Source: Rhodovulum steppense (GTDB taxonomy: Bacteria > Pseudomonadota > Alphaproteobacteria > Rhodobacterales > Rhodobacteraceae). From it: 64,000 nucleotides of DNA. Within the stretch, counting starts at the first letter, position 1, and every line of letters starts with the position of its first letter. Below are positions 8,218 through 16,236 of this stretch, piece by piece. The position numbers and the translations under genes are program-made. The notes beneath the pieces are model-generated. The model saw nothing but the letters and a program-made list of their open reading frames with translations, searched no databases and was not told where the DNA came from. The stretch is taken from assembly GCF_004339675.1 (NCBI RefSeq), contig NZ_SLVM01000013.1:44621-108620 (forward strand), given 5' to 3'.

Positions 8218-9192
8218 TCACTCCAGTTCCAGGAACAGGCCCGCAGGCAGGGTCGAGGCCCGCCCCACCAGTTCCTCGCCGCCCAATTCGGCCATCAGCG
8301 CCAGAAAGCGGTCCGCCGCTTCGGGATCGACATTGCCCGGCGCCGGGATCCCCGCGCGGTAATCGTCGCGCAGCCGCTCGAACTCGGCATCGTTGGCGGC
8401 GTTCATGATCGGCCGGATCGCCTCCCATGCGGCATCGCTGTCCAGCAGCATCGCCTTGGCCTCGCGCGAGGCGGCGTAAAAGGCTTCGACGACGCCGGGA
8501 TTCTCGGCCAGGAAGCTTTCCTTGAGCACATAGCTCAGAAGCGGCGTGTCGGGATCAAGCCCCAGCGCCGCCGAGGCATCCGCCACCGAGATCAGTTCGC
8601 GCATGCCCGCGGCCTTCATCTTGGCGAGGAAGTGCCAGAAATTGATCGCCCCGCCGGTTTCGCCCGACAACCCCGCCTTGAAGATCAGCGGCGGCGCGCC
8701 ATAGACCTGTTCGGTCTCGGCGGCCAGATCCATGCCGTATTCGCGCGCGGCATAGGCCCGCAGCACCAGCCAGCTCTTATCCAGCGGCCCACCCGCGATG
8801 CCGATCTTCTCCCCTGCCAGATCCTTCAGCGTCTGCGCCGGGCTGTCCGCGGGCACCACCAGACCACCCACCGCCCGCGAATAGGGGATGGCGATATAGT
8901 CACGGCCCGCAGCGCGCTGGCGGGCGACCCAGATCCAGTCGACCACCATCAGGTCGGCCTCGCCCCCCTCGACCGCGACGCGCGTGGCGCCGTTATCGGC
9001 AAAGGGCGACAGCACCAACTCGAACCCATGCGCGGTATCGAGCCCGTTTTCCATGATCGTCGTCAGTTCCCAGGTCACGGTGCCCAACTGCAACACGGCC
9101 GCACGCAGCCGCGGCAAATCCTCGGCCCAGGCAGCGGCGGCGCTCCATAGCGTCACAAGGGCCGCAAGCGCGCCCGTCACTCGGTTCAACAT
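8218..9192 (-). CDS. ABC transporter substrate-binding protein, methanol-oxidation locus
   Basis: A 324-residue periplasmic protein with a signal peptide of about 23 residues ending AAAAWA. The remainder has the NitT/TauT-like binding fold: an early LGTVTWELTTI strand, GATRVAVEGGEADLMVVDW, and LAGEKIGIAG. The start MLNRVTG at 9192 follows a good ribosome binding site (GGAGGAAG), which rules out the longer upstream frame. It heads the five-gene ABC operon and is divergent from the DUF-type lipoprotein-like gene at 9396. LutA of Methylorubrum, in lanthanide transport, is an analogous gene in analogous surroundings; ligand unproven here. Confidence 0.84.
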   Translation of the reverse strand: MLNRVTGALAALVTLWSAAAAWAEDLPRLRAAVLQLGTVTWELTTIMENGLDTAHGFELVLSPFADNGATRVAVEGGEADLMVVDWIWVARQRAAGRDYIAIPYSRAVGGLVVPADSPAQTLKDLAGEKIGIAGGPLDKSWLVLRAYAAREYGMDLAAETEQVYGAPPLIFKAGLSGETGGAINFWHFLAKMKAAGMRELISVADASAALGLDPDTPLLSYVLKESFLAENPGVVEAFYAASREAKAMLLDSDAAWEAIRPIMNAANDAEFERLRDDYRAGIPAPGNVDPEAADRFLALMAELGGEELVGRASTLPAGLFLELE

Positions 9193-9395
9193 GGTCTTCC
9201 TCCCGGTTTCTTGCGCGCGTTTCCGGTGTCGTTCTTGTCCGCCCCGTGCCGTCCGGACCGGCGGGCAGTATCGCCGCCAGCCCCCTCCCCGGCAGCGCAG
9301 GCAGAGTTTCGAGGATCGTGCCAGAGCGCAGAGCAAATGGGAAACCGATACTTAAGGCGCATTGCGACCTGTCCGGGCGGGGATAAGCTCGGCCG
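9193..9395. promoter_or_regulatory. Divergent promoter region of two methanol-accessory operons
   Basis: Two hundred bases separate the minus-strand ABC operon and the plus-strand periplasmic operon. It must hold promoters for both. I see no clear palindromic operator. Confidence 0.5.
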
Positions 9396-9911
9396 ATGAA
9401 CCTGCGCCCCCGTCTTGCGGCTCTGGCCGCGCTGATCGCTCTGGCCGCGGCCCCGCTTGCGGCGCAGGTGCCGTTGAACCGCGACGCCCAGGTGGCGTTC
9501 TTCGGGATCGCGTTTCTCGATACCTCGACCGAAGGCGCCTATTTCGGCGCGCGTGAGGACGAACAGGCGCGCATCCTTCTGCTGGAGGACGAGGTGCGCG
9601 CGCGCTTTGGCGCCGAGGGGCTTGCGCTGATGGACAACGCGCCGGTTGCCGAGGATCTGGCCCGCATCAAGAACCCTGCCAATTGCTATGGCTGCGAGTT
9701 GCGCATCGCAGACAAGCTGGGGGCCGATTACGTTCTGGTCGGCGAGGTGCAGAAAGTCTCGAACCTGATCCTGTCGATGAACCTGGTGATGCGCGATGTC
9801 GAAAGCGGCGCGATGGTGAGGGGACTGTCGGTCGATATCCGCTCGAACACCGACGAGTCCTGGCTGCGGGGCATGCGCTACATCCTGAAAAACAATTTCT
9901 TCAAGGAATGA
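9396..9911 (+). CDS. Exported DUF2380/DUF3280-like protein of the methanol cluster
   Basis: A 171-residue protein with a signal peptide (about residues 1-23, ending PLAAQ) and an alpha/beta domain: FFGIAFLDTS, EDEVRARF, a CYGCELRIADKLGADYVLVGEVQKVSN stretch in its middle, then MRDVESG. The ADYVLVGEV pattern resembles CsgG-like lipoprotein domains. Proteins of this look are regular companions of PQQ-dependent dehydrogenases; the DUF assignment is from memory. The CxxC pair (CYGC) could be redox active or bind metal. It is the first gene of a four-gene plus-strand operon. Confidence 0.65.
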   Translation: MNLRPRLAALAALIALAAAPLAAQVPLNRDAQVAFFGIAFLDTSTEGAYFGAREDEQARILLLEDEVRARFGAEGLALMDNAPVAEDLARIKNPANCYGCELRIADKLGADYVLVGEVQKVSNLILSMNLVMRDVESGAMVRGLSVDIRSNTDESWLRGMRYILKNNFFKE

Positions 9912-9922
9912 GGGAGGATTTC

Positions 9923-10465
9923 GTGAAGCTACAGGGGAGTCTGGCCGCGCTGACGGCCGTGGCGGTGATGCTGCCCGCTCTGGCACTGGCGCATGGTCCG
10001 ACGCGCCAGAAGGTCGACGTGACCGCCGAGCTTGCCGCCGAGCCGGCCGAGGTCTGGGCGGTCGTGGGCGACTTTCAGGACATGGGGTGGCACCCGGCGG
10101 TTCACGCCACCACGGGCGAGGGCGGCAACACGCTTGACGCGACGCGGCTGCTGACCCTGGGCGCGGCGGACGGGCCGACGATTGCCGAAGAGCTTTACAA
10201 ATACGATGCCGGGAAGATGACCTATTCCTACCGGATCACCGAGGTCGCGGTCGAGGTTCTGCCGGTGACGAACTATTCCGCGCATCTGACCGTCAAACCG
10301 CGCGCTGGCGGCGGGTCGGTCGTGGAATGGCGCGGGGCCTTCTATCGCGGCTATCCCAACAACGATCCGCCCCCCGAACTGAACGACGAGGCCGCGATCA
10401 AGGCCGTGACCGCGGTCTATGAGGCGGGCCTGTCCGCACTGGTCGACCGCTTTGGCGCGCCCTGA
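9923..10465 (+). CDS. Periplasmic SRPBCC/MxaD-like protein
   Basis: A 180-residue protein with a signal peptide (ending ALALA) and a START/SRPBCC-type domain: KVDVTAELAAEPAEVWAVVGDF, WHPAV, then a VVEWRGAF strand and a long C-terminal helix. MxaD-type proteins of this fold support methanol dehydrogenase to cytochrome electron transfer in other methylotrophs. I choose GTG at 9923 because AGGGAGGA lies just upstream with a spacing of about five; an ATG at 9908 overlaps the previous stop and is the alternative. The stop lies inside the start region of the next gene. Confidence 0.75.
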   Translation: MKLQGSLAALTAVAVMLPALALAHGPTRQKVDVTAELAAEPAEVWAVVGDFQDMGWHPAVHATTGEGGNTLDATRLLTLGAADGPTIAEELYKYDAGKMTYSYRITEVAVEVLPVTNYSAHLTVKPRAGGGSVVEWRGAFYRGYPNNDPPPELNDEAAIKAVTAVYEAGLSALVDRFGAP

Positions 10466-11393
10466 CATCCTGGCGCTGGCGCTTGGCTGGGCGCTCGCCG
10501 CGCTGCCTGCGGCGGGCAACATTGCCTATGTGACCAACCAGAATGGCGGATCGGTCTCGATCCTCGATCTGGCCGCGGGAACCGAACTTGCGCAGGTGCC
10601 GCTGCCCGGCCAGCCCGCCGGGATCGCGGTTGCGGCGGACGGCTTCTTCGCCGTCTCGCCCGACACCAAGTCGCTGCGCCGCTTCGATGCGGCGGGGAAC
10701 GAGACCGGGCAGGTCGCGCTGGACGGTGGTCCCATCGGCATCGCCCATGATCCGCTGCGCGGACGGGTCTTCGTGTCGGACTGGTACAACGCAAGGCTCT
10801 GGGTGGTGGATGCCGCCTCCATGTCGCTGACCGGAACGCTGGAAACGGGCACCGCACCGGCCGGACTGGCGGTGTCGCCGGATGGGCGCTGGCTTGCCTC
10901 GGCCGACAAGGAGGCGGGGCAGGTCTCGATCTTCGATCTCGAAAGCCTTGCGCTGGCCGGGACCGTGCCGGTCGGCATCCGGCCCTTCGGGCTGGGCTTT
11001 GCGCCGGACGGGCGGCTGTTCGTCGGCAATGTCGGCTCGAATGACGTGAGCGTGGTGGATGTGGCCGAACGCCATGTTCTGGCCACCCTTCCGGTCGGCG
11101 ATCAACCCTATGGCGTGGCGTTCGCGCGTGGCCGGGCCTTTGTCACCAATCAGCATGCCGACACGGTCAGCGTGATCGACCTTGGCACGCTTGCACCGCT
11201 TGGCGAAATCGCGGTCGGCGAATATCCCGAAGGGATCGACGCCACCGCCGATGGCGCGACCGTCGTGGTCGCCAACTGGTTTTCCAACAGCGTCAGCCTG
11301 ATCGACGCCGAAACGCTGGCCGTGACCGCCGAGATTGCCACCGGCGACGGCCCGCGCGCCTTTGGCCGTTTCATTGCAGAACGGGGGGACTGA
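10419..11393 (+). CDS. PQQ-associated YVTN-type beta-propeller protein
   Basis: About 324 residues with repeated YVTN-like blades, each of the form [xVSILDL ... G..P.GIAV..DG], including IAYVTNQNGGSVSIL, RVFVSDWYNARLWVV, RLFVGNVGSNDVSVV and RAFVTNQHADTVSVI. A hydrophobic export signal follows the N-terminus. The first ATG is at 10419 and overlaps the previous gene by 47 bases; a TTG at 10452 would give a more normal signal peptide. Such propellers are constant neighbours of quinoprotein dehydrogenases and are presumed periplasmic. The exact role is unknown. Confidence 0.83.
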   Translation: MRRACPHWSTALARPDILALALGWALAALPAAGNIAYVTNQNGGSVSILDLAAGTELAQVPLPGQPAGIAVAADGFFAVSPDTKSLRRFDAAGNETGQVALDGGPIGIAHDPLRGRVFVSDWYNARLWVVDAASMSLTGTLETGTAPAGLAVSPDGRWLASADKEAGQVSIFDLESLALAGTVPVGIRPFGLGFAPDGRLFVGNVGSNDVSVVDVAERHVLATLPVGDQPYGVAFARGRAFVTNQHADTVSVIDLGTLAPLGEIAVGEYPEGIDATADGATVVVANWFSNSVSLIDAETLAVTAEIATGDGPRAFGRFIAERGD

Positions 11394-11397
11394 GCCC

Positions 11398-12207
11398 ATG
11401 CGCCGCCTTTTCCTTGCCCTCGCAATGACACTGGCACCCGGCCCCGCCCTAGCCCAGACCGCATGGGACGAATTGCGGCCGATGCTGTTTGCCGAGCGCG
11501 CGTTGATCCCGGCCGGCCCGCATATCGCCATCGCCAGCCCCTATCGCACCGCGGATGATGCAAGGACGCCGATCGGGATCCATGTCGAGGGGCCCGAGGG
11601 CCGGCTGATCGACAGGGTGACGGTGATCCTTGACGAGAACCCGATGCCGGTTTCGGCGGTGGTCGAGCTGGCCCGTCCGCTGCCCGCGCTGACTTTCGAC
11701 CTGACGCTGCGCTTCAACGGCGCGACGGCGCTGCATGTGGTTGCCGAAACGACAGATGGCAGGCTGTTCCTGGCCGAGACCCATGTCAAGACCAGCGGTC
11801 AGGGCGCCTGCGCCGCGCCGCCCGGCACCGATCCTGTCGCCGCGCTGGCCGATCTGGGCCAGATGAGTATCGAACTGACACCGCTGACGCACGCGGGCGG
11901 GGCGGCGGCGCGGCTGGGGGCAGTCGCCACACGCACCGGTCGGATCGAGGTCGATATCCGCCACCCCAGCCATTCCGGCCTGCAAAAGGACCAGATCTCG
12001 CTGTTGTTCATCCCGCCCCGCTATGTCGAGACGGTCGAGGTCGCGCTGGATGGCCAGCCCTATGCAACGATCACCGGCAGCATCTCGCTGAGCGAGAACC
12101 CCCGCATCGGCCTGTCCGCCCCGGGCGCAACCCGGCTGGTCGAGGTCGCGATGAAAGACACCAGCGGCACCGTTACCACCGCCAGCCGCCAGATTCCGGG
12201 CTACTGA
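11398..12207 (+). CDS. Quinoprotein dehydrogenase-associated SoxYZ-like carrier (copy 1)
   Basis: A 269-residue exported protein (signal peptide ending ALAQ) in which a SoxY-like N-terminal Ig-type domain is fused to a SoxZ-like C-terminal domain (RHPSHSGLQKD, then ISLSENPRI). At the junction the sequence GQGACAAPP carries Cys138, in the place of the SoxY swinging-arm cysteine that in sulfur oxidation carries covalent intermediates. In quinoprotein loci this fused carrier is of unknown substrate. It starts 4 bases after the propeller gene and its end overlaps the end of the convergent CxxxCW gene by seven bases. A second copy lies at 20171. Confidence 0.85.
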   Translation: MRRLFLALAMTLAPGPALAQTAWDELRPMLFAERALIPAGPHIAIASPYRTADDARTPIGIHVEGPEGRLIDRVTVILDENPMPVSAVVELARPLPALTFDLTLRFNGATALHVVAETTDGRLFLAETHVKTSGQGACAAPPGTDPVAALADLGQMSIELTPLTHAGGAAARLGAVATRTGRIEVDIRHPSHSGLQKDQISLLFIPPRYVETVEVALDGQPYATITGSISLSENPRIGLSAPGATRLVEVAMKDTSGTVTTASRQIPGY

Positions 12208-12755
12208 GCGCCCGGCTCGCCGGGCTCTGGCGCTGCCCGCTCCAGCGGCAGGGCAAGGAACGTCCATCCATCGGTGCCTTCGGGAAACCAGTAGACGCGC
12301 GCATGACCGTATTCGAGCGCGCGTTTAGCGGCGTTCCAGCTCATCCAGCATTCATCGAGGCAGAAGAATACAAGCGGCCGCGCCAGGTCCCCGCCGGTCG
12401 CGCGGTCAAGGCCGTCGCGGAAATAGCCGTGCGTTACCTCCGCAATCTCGCCATAGCCCACATTCGGCAACCAGATCGCGCCGGGGATCGACAGGCGCGG
12501 CGGATCGCGCCAGATCGTGCCATCGGGCAGGTTCGGCGGCTTCGGTGCACGCGGCATGACATCGACGAACACCGCCCCGCCCGCTTGCCAGAGCGCATGC
12601 GCCTGTTCGGGGTCGATCACGGTGGCGCCCGCCAGCGTTTCGGGCACCGGGCCGCGATACTCGTCCATCCGGTAGCCCGGGGGTTCCGGCACCTCGGCCA
12701 GCCCCTGCCCCGCCCCAAGCCCCAGCACAAGTGCAAGGGCCGCAGCGCGGATCAT
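12201..12755 (-). CDS. PQQ-dependent catabolism-associated CXXCW-type protein
   Basis: A 184-residue exported protein (signal peptide ending GLA, about residue 20) with a rhodanese-like fold. The signature FFCLDECWMSWNAAKRAL places Cys132, Cys136 and Trp137 in a Cys-x3-Cys-Trp arrangement. The family is found next to PQQ dehydrogenases and SoxYZ-like carriers and may act with them in a periplasmic thiol relay (inference). Its ATG overlaps the stop of the XoxJ-like gene by four bases, so it is the last gene of the xox operon. Confidence 0.85.
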   Translation of the reverse strand: MIRAAALALVLGLGAGQGLAEVPEPPGYRMDEYRGPVPETLAGATVIDPEQAHALWQAGGAVFVDVMPRAPKPPNLPDGTIWRDPPRLSIPGAIWLPNVGYGEIAEVTHGYFRDGLDRATGGDLARPLVFFCLDECWMSWNAAKRALEYGHARVYWFPEGTDGWTFLALPLERAAPEPGEPGAQ

Positions 12756-13624
12756 TGCGCCAGGTCCCGCACCACCTTGCCGTAATCGTCCACCAGCGGC
12801 ACGCCCGCCTCGTGCAGGATCGCGTTGATCTCGTCCTGATGGCGGCGGATCAACGAGTTCAACTGGCGCTGCCAGACCTTCTCGTTCAGCCGCACCCCCA
12901 TGGTGATGCGATAGAACAGCCGCGGCGGCAATTCTTCGTGGACCAGCGGGATGACCTTGAATTCGGGGAAGTCGTTCTTGACCAGCGGCCCGCCGATCGG
13001 CCCCCACAGGATCGCGCCGTCGATCTCGCCCGCCCTCAGCGCGGCCAGCATGTCGGGGCCCGGCGCCTCGTAGCGGCGATCCACCATCAGGTCATAGGCC
13101 AGCGCCTTGCCGATCAGACCATGCCGCGCCATGTGCGAGGCAGGCGGCGTGCCCGCGACGACACCCAGCGCGCGCCCCTGCAAGGCCGGGTCGGACAGGG
13201 CCTCGACAGTCGCGAGCGGGCCATCCGCATCCACGATCAGCACATAGGTCGAGGTAAAATAGTGGTTGGTGTTCAGCACCAGCTCGTGCCCCTGGGCAAA
13301 GCCGATGATGACATCGCACTTGTTGGCACGCAGGGTATTCCGCACGAAGCCGGTCGCCATCGGATACCAGGTATATTCGACCGGCAGTCCAAGCTTCTCC
13401 GCGAAAAGCTCCGCAAGCCGGTTCTCGAACCCGCGCCCCTGATCGTCCGACATCGGATAGCTGGCAGGATCGGCGCAAACCCGAAACGCGGTCTTCGATA
13501 TCAGATCCGAGGTTTGCGCCTGCCCCAGAACCGGCGCAAAACTCAGAAAGAGTGTGCCTATCGCGGCCGCCAGACGCGCCTCAACCACCGGCCATACACT
13601 CTGCTTCGAAGGAAGCAACCGCAT
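12752..13624 (-). CDS. xoxJ: XoxJ/MxaJ-like periplasmic binding protein
   Basis: About 290 residues: an N-terminal export signal (ending GQAQ) and a type II periplasmic binding fold (FRVCADPASYPMS, GFENRLAELFAEKLGLPVEYTW, KCDVIIGFAQG). MxaJ/XoxJ proteins interact with the methanol dehydrogenase and probably help it mature or activate. The start at 13624 gives a plausible signal peptide but overlaps the cytochrome gene by 44 bases; a GTG at 13588 would reduce that to eight. It lies between the cytochrome and CxxxCW genes, the order known for Paracoccus xox loci. Confidence 0.85.
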   Translation of the reverse strand: MRLLPSKQSVWPVVEARLAAAIGTLFLSFAPVLGQAQTSDLISKTAFRVCADPASYPMSDDQGRGFENRLAELFAEKLGLPVEYTWYPMATGFVRNTLRANKCDVIIGFAQGHELVLNTNHYFTSTYVLIVDADGPLATVEALSDPALQGRALGVVAGTPPASHMARHGLIGKALAYDLMVDRRYEAPGPDMLAALRAGEIDGAILWGPIGGPLVKNDFPEFKVIPLVHEELPPRLFYRITMGVRLNEKVWQRQLNSLIRRHQDEINAILHEAGVPLVDDYGKVVRDLAQ

Positions 13625-14111
13625 CCGACTTATCTTCTCTTTTGGCCGGACGGCCCCGCTGCAACGCTCCATCGCCGCGGGCCTTGAGATAGACATAGAT
13701 GTCGTCGATGTAGCACATCACGTTCTTGTTCTGTCCGAAGGTCGGCATCACATTCTGATGCGAGACGTCGACATTCTCGATACCGTTCGACACGATATAG
13801 ACGAAGTCGTAGTAATCCATCCGCTCGACGGCGTCCTTCAGCGGCGGCGCGTAGGTCGAGCCCATGCCGTCAGGCCCGTGGCAGACATGGCACTCCGCGT
13901 GATAGCGGCGGAAGCCTGAAAAAGTCAGCCAATCGACCGTGCCGTCCTCGGCGATGAAATAGGTGGGTACCCCGTCCTCGGTGAAGTACCGCCCATCCTC
14001 CTTGTAGGCGGCAGGACCGTTGCCCGGCAGCCCCCTGTTCTCGGTGGCGCCGCCAGCGCTGGCCAGCCCCGCCACTGCGCCGAAAACCAGCGCCAGTCGC
14101 AACCTCTTCAT
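13581..14111 (-). CDS. cycB: Four-cysteine cytochrome c, XoxG / cytochrome c553i-like
   Basis: A 176-residue periplasmic class I cytochrome c with a signal peptide ending SAGG or so, one haem site CHVCH at residues 74-78 and the likely axial Met122 in VMPTFG. Two extra cysteines (133 and 172) make four in all, the pattern of the methanol-metabolism cytochromes related to Paracoccus c553i. It accepts electrons from XoxF. A strong ribosome site (GGGAGGAAAG) precedes ATG at 14111. It lies directly downstream of xoxF, as in P. denitrificans (xoxF-cycB). Confidence 0.9.
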   Translation of the reverse strand: MKRLRLALVFGAVAGLASAGGATENRGLPGNGPAAYKEDGRYFTEDGVPTYFIAEDGTVDWLTFSGFRRYHAECHVCHGPDGMGSTYAPPLKDAVERMDYYDFVYIVSNGIENVDVSHQNVMPTFGQNKNVMCYIDDIYVYLKARGDGALQRGRPAKREDKSDAVASFEAECMAGG

Positions 14112-14185
14112 CTTTCCTCCCTGTCGCGATGTGGACTGGCACGGGTCACCCCGTGCCAATCCGGCTCCTCCCCTCGCGCCGCCGA

Positions 14186-15985
14186 TCAGTCCGGCAGCTT
14201 GAACACGGTCAGCTGACCGCCGAGTGCGGTATAGTCGCTGAGCGCGGCATAACCGCCCACGGCACCCAGACCATCATTCGGGTTGGTCAGGCCCGCCGCC
14301 AGACCGATGCCGGCCCAGCCGCCGACACCCGACAGGATGCCGACATACTGCTTGCCGTCATGCTCGTAGGACATCACGTTCCCGATGACGCCCGACGGGG
14401 TCTTGAAGCGGTAGAGTTCTTCGCCGGTCTCGGCGTCCACGGCCTTGAGGAAACCCTCGAGCGTGCCGTAGAACACAACGTCGCCCGCGGTAGCCAGGGC
14501 GCCCGACCAGACCGAGAACTGCTCGGGGATCGACCACTTGATTTCGCCCGCAAGCGCGTCCCAGGCGATGAAGTTGCCCATCCCGCCATGGCTGTCCGGC
14601 GCCGGATACATCGACAGCGTGGCGCCCACATAGGGTTGCCCGGCGGTGTAGCTGACGCGGAAGGGTTCGTAATCCATGCAAACATGGTTCGTCGGCACAT
14701 AGAACAGGCCCGACTGCGGCGAGTAGGCCGCGGGTTGCTGGTCTTTCGTGCCCAGCGCGGCGGGGCAGATGCCAGTGGTGTTGACATCCTCGCCGTTCTG
14801 CGCGGTCGAGTAATCAGCGACCACCATCGGGCGGCCATAGGTCTCGGACGCAGGGTCCATGTCGACATGGGTCGCCCAGTTCACGGCCGGATCGTATTTC
14901 TCGGCGACCAGCAGTTCGCCGGACACGCGATCCAGCGTGTAGGCAAAGCCGTTGCGGTCGAAGGTGACCAGCAGCTTGCGCATCTCGCCGTCGATTTCCT
15001 TGTCGACGAGAATGTTTTCATTCACGCCGTCATAGTCCCACTCGTCATGCGGGGTCTTCTGGTAGACCCACTTGGCCATGCCGGTATCCGCATCGCGCGC
15101 GATGATCGTCATCGACCACTTGTTGTCGCCCGGACGCTGGGACGGGTTCCAGGTCGAGGGGTTGCCGGTGCCGTAATAGATCAGGTTCAGATCGGGATCG
15201 TAGGAGTACCAGCCCCAGGTCGTGCCGCCGCCGATCTTCCACTGGTCACCTTCCCAGCTGTCGATCGAGGAGTTGGCCGGAACCGGCTTGCCCAGCGACA
15301 TGGTGTTCTCGTCGAACAGGATCTGGTCGTCGGGGCCGACCGAATAGCCGCGCCAAGCAAGCTCGCCGGTTTCCATGTCATAGGCGGAGATGTGGCCCTG
15401 AACTCCGAACTCGCCACCCGAGATGCCGACGATGATCTTGTCCTTGACCGGCATCACGGTCGCGGTGTTCGTCTCGCCGATCGAGGGATCGCCATTCACC
15501 GCGGTCCACTTGACTTCGCCCGTCTCGGCGTTCAGCGCCACGATGGTGGTATCGGCCTGATGCAGGAAGATCGTGTTGTTGGCATAGGCCACACCGCGGT
15601 TCACGGTGTCGCAGCACATCACCGGTATGACGCTGCTATCCTGCTGGGGCTCGTATTTCCACTTGATCCGGCCGTGATCGTTCAGATCCAGTGCGTACAC
15701 GATATTCGGGAACGGCGTGTGCACATACATCGTGTCGCCGATCACCAGCGGGCTGCCCTCATGGCCCCGCAGAACGCCGGTCGAGAAGGTCCAGGCCACC
15801 TGCAGGTTGCCGACGTTCTCGCGGGTGATCTGGTCAAGCCCCGAATAGCGATGGTTGGCGTAGTTGCCGGTCTGGATGACCCATTGCGTCGGGTCGTTCA
15901 TCAGTTCAAGCAGTTCGTCGTTCGCAAGTGCCGCAGACCCGGCGCAAAGCGCGGCCACGGACGTGAAAGCGAGCAGTTTCTTCAT
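14186..15985 (-). CDS. xoxF: Lanthanide-dependent methanol dehydrogenase XoxF
   Basis: A 599-residue periplasmic PQQ dehydrogenase that oxidises methanol (and possibly formaldehyde), with a signal peptide of 21 residues. It has the vicinal Cys124-Cys125 disulfide over PQQ, and metal ligands equivalent to Glu192 (GGEFG), Asn275 (GTGNPS) and Asp317. Asp319 completes WDYDG; this extra aspartate is diagnostic for lanthanide enzymes, where calcium-type MxaF has Ala. Trp-rich propeller repeats fill the rest. ATG at 15985 is preceded by AAGGGAGAG. No mxaF-type gene is present in the window. A short leader ORF lies just upstream. Confidence 0.97.
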   Translation of the reverse strand: MKKLLAFTSVAALCAGSAALANDELLELMNDPTQWVIQTGNYANHRYSGLDQITRENVGNLQVAWTFSTGVLRGHEGSPLVIGDTMYVHTPFPNIVYALDLNDHGRIKWKYEPQQDSSVIPVMCCDTVNRGVAYANNTIFLHQADTTIVALNAETGEVKWTAVNGDPSIGETNTATVMPVKDKIIVGISGGEFGVQGHISAYDMETGELAWRGYSVGPDDQILFDENTMSLGKPVPANSSIDSWEGDQWKIGGGTTWGWYSYDPDLNLIYYGTGNPSTWNPSQRPGDNKWSMTIIARDADTGMAKWVYQKTPHDEWDYDGVNENILVDKEIDGEMRKLLVTFDRNGFAYTLDRVSGELLVAEKYDPAVNWATHVDMDPASETYGRPMVVADYSTAQNGEDVNTTGICPAALGTKDQQPAAYSPQSGLFYVPTNHVCMDYEPFRVSYTAGQPYVGATLSMYPAPDSHGGMGNFIAWDALAGEIKWSIPEQFSVWSGALATAGDVVFYGTLEGFLKAVDAETGEELYRFKTPSGVIGNVMSYEHDGKQYVGILSGVGGWAGIGLAAGLTNPNDGLGAVGGYAALSDYTALGGQLTVFKLPD

Positions 15986-16236
15986 TTTTCTCTCCCTTAA
16001 GTTCTGATTCCGTCGAAGGGGCCGCAGACGGGTGCGGCTTGCCACCGCCCTTCGCCTGACCGCCAACCCCTGCCGCACCGAAACATCTGGTCCTCCCTTC
16101 GGTGCTGCACTCGTTCAAATCGCGTCAGTCCTCCTCTCTTTCCGTGATCACGTTAACTGCCGTGGCGCGGTGGTATCAGCGCGCGTTGCATGATTTTCTG
16201 CGCCGTTTGCCGATCCGCACCTCGCCCCGTTCCGCA
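15986..16236 (-). promoter_or_regulatory. xoxF leader and presumed promoter region
   Basis: A 250-base gap between fghA and xoxF inside an otherwise tight series, suggesting an xoxF promoter or a long 5' leader. It holds the small ORF listed separately. I see no intrinsic terminator after fghA, so read-through from the formaldehyde genes is possible. Confidence 0.5.
15997..16086 (-). CDS. Putative 29-residue leader peptide upstream of xoxF
   Basis: A 30-codon frame starts at ATG 16086, with GGGAGGA placed at ideal spacing (five bases between GGAGG and ATG), and ends with TAA only 11 bases before the xoxF ATG. The peptide begins [13 protein letters not shown] and contains two Cys and two Trp; it is basic in its first half. 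The stop codon abuts the xoxF ribosome site, so translation of the leader could affect xoxF translation. This is an unreported-looking small ORF supported only by its ribosome site and position; it may be spurious. Confidence 0.35.
   Translation of the reverse strand: MFRCGRGWRSGEGRWQAAPVCGPFDGIRT

Noticed and set aside
13588..13624. GTG at 13588 as the certain xoxJ start
   Set aside because: It reduces overlap with the cytochrome gene but lacks a ribosome site and leaves a short signal peptide; the ATG at 13624 is retained as more likely.
14129..16000. A long open frame on the plus strand opposite xoxF
   Set aside because: It is the antisense shadow of a GC-rich gene; the sequence is rich in His, Arg and Gly without domains, and xoxF on the other strand is certain. 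The same applies to the long frames opposite the lytic transglycosylase gene, cysI and pstC.
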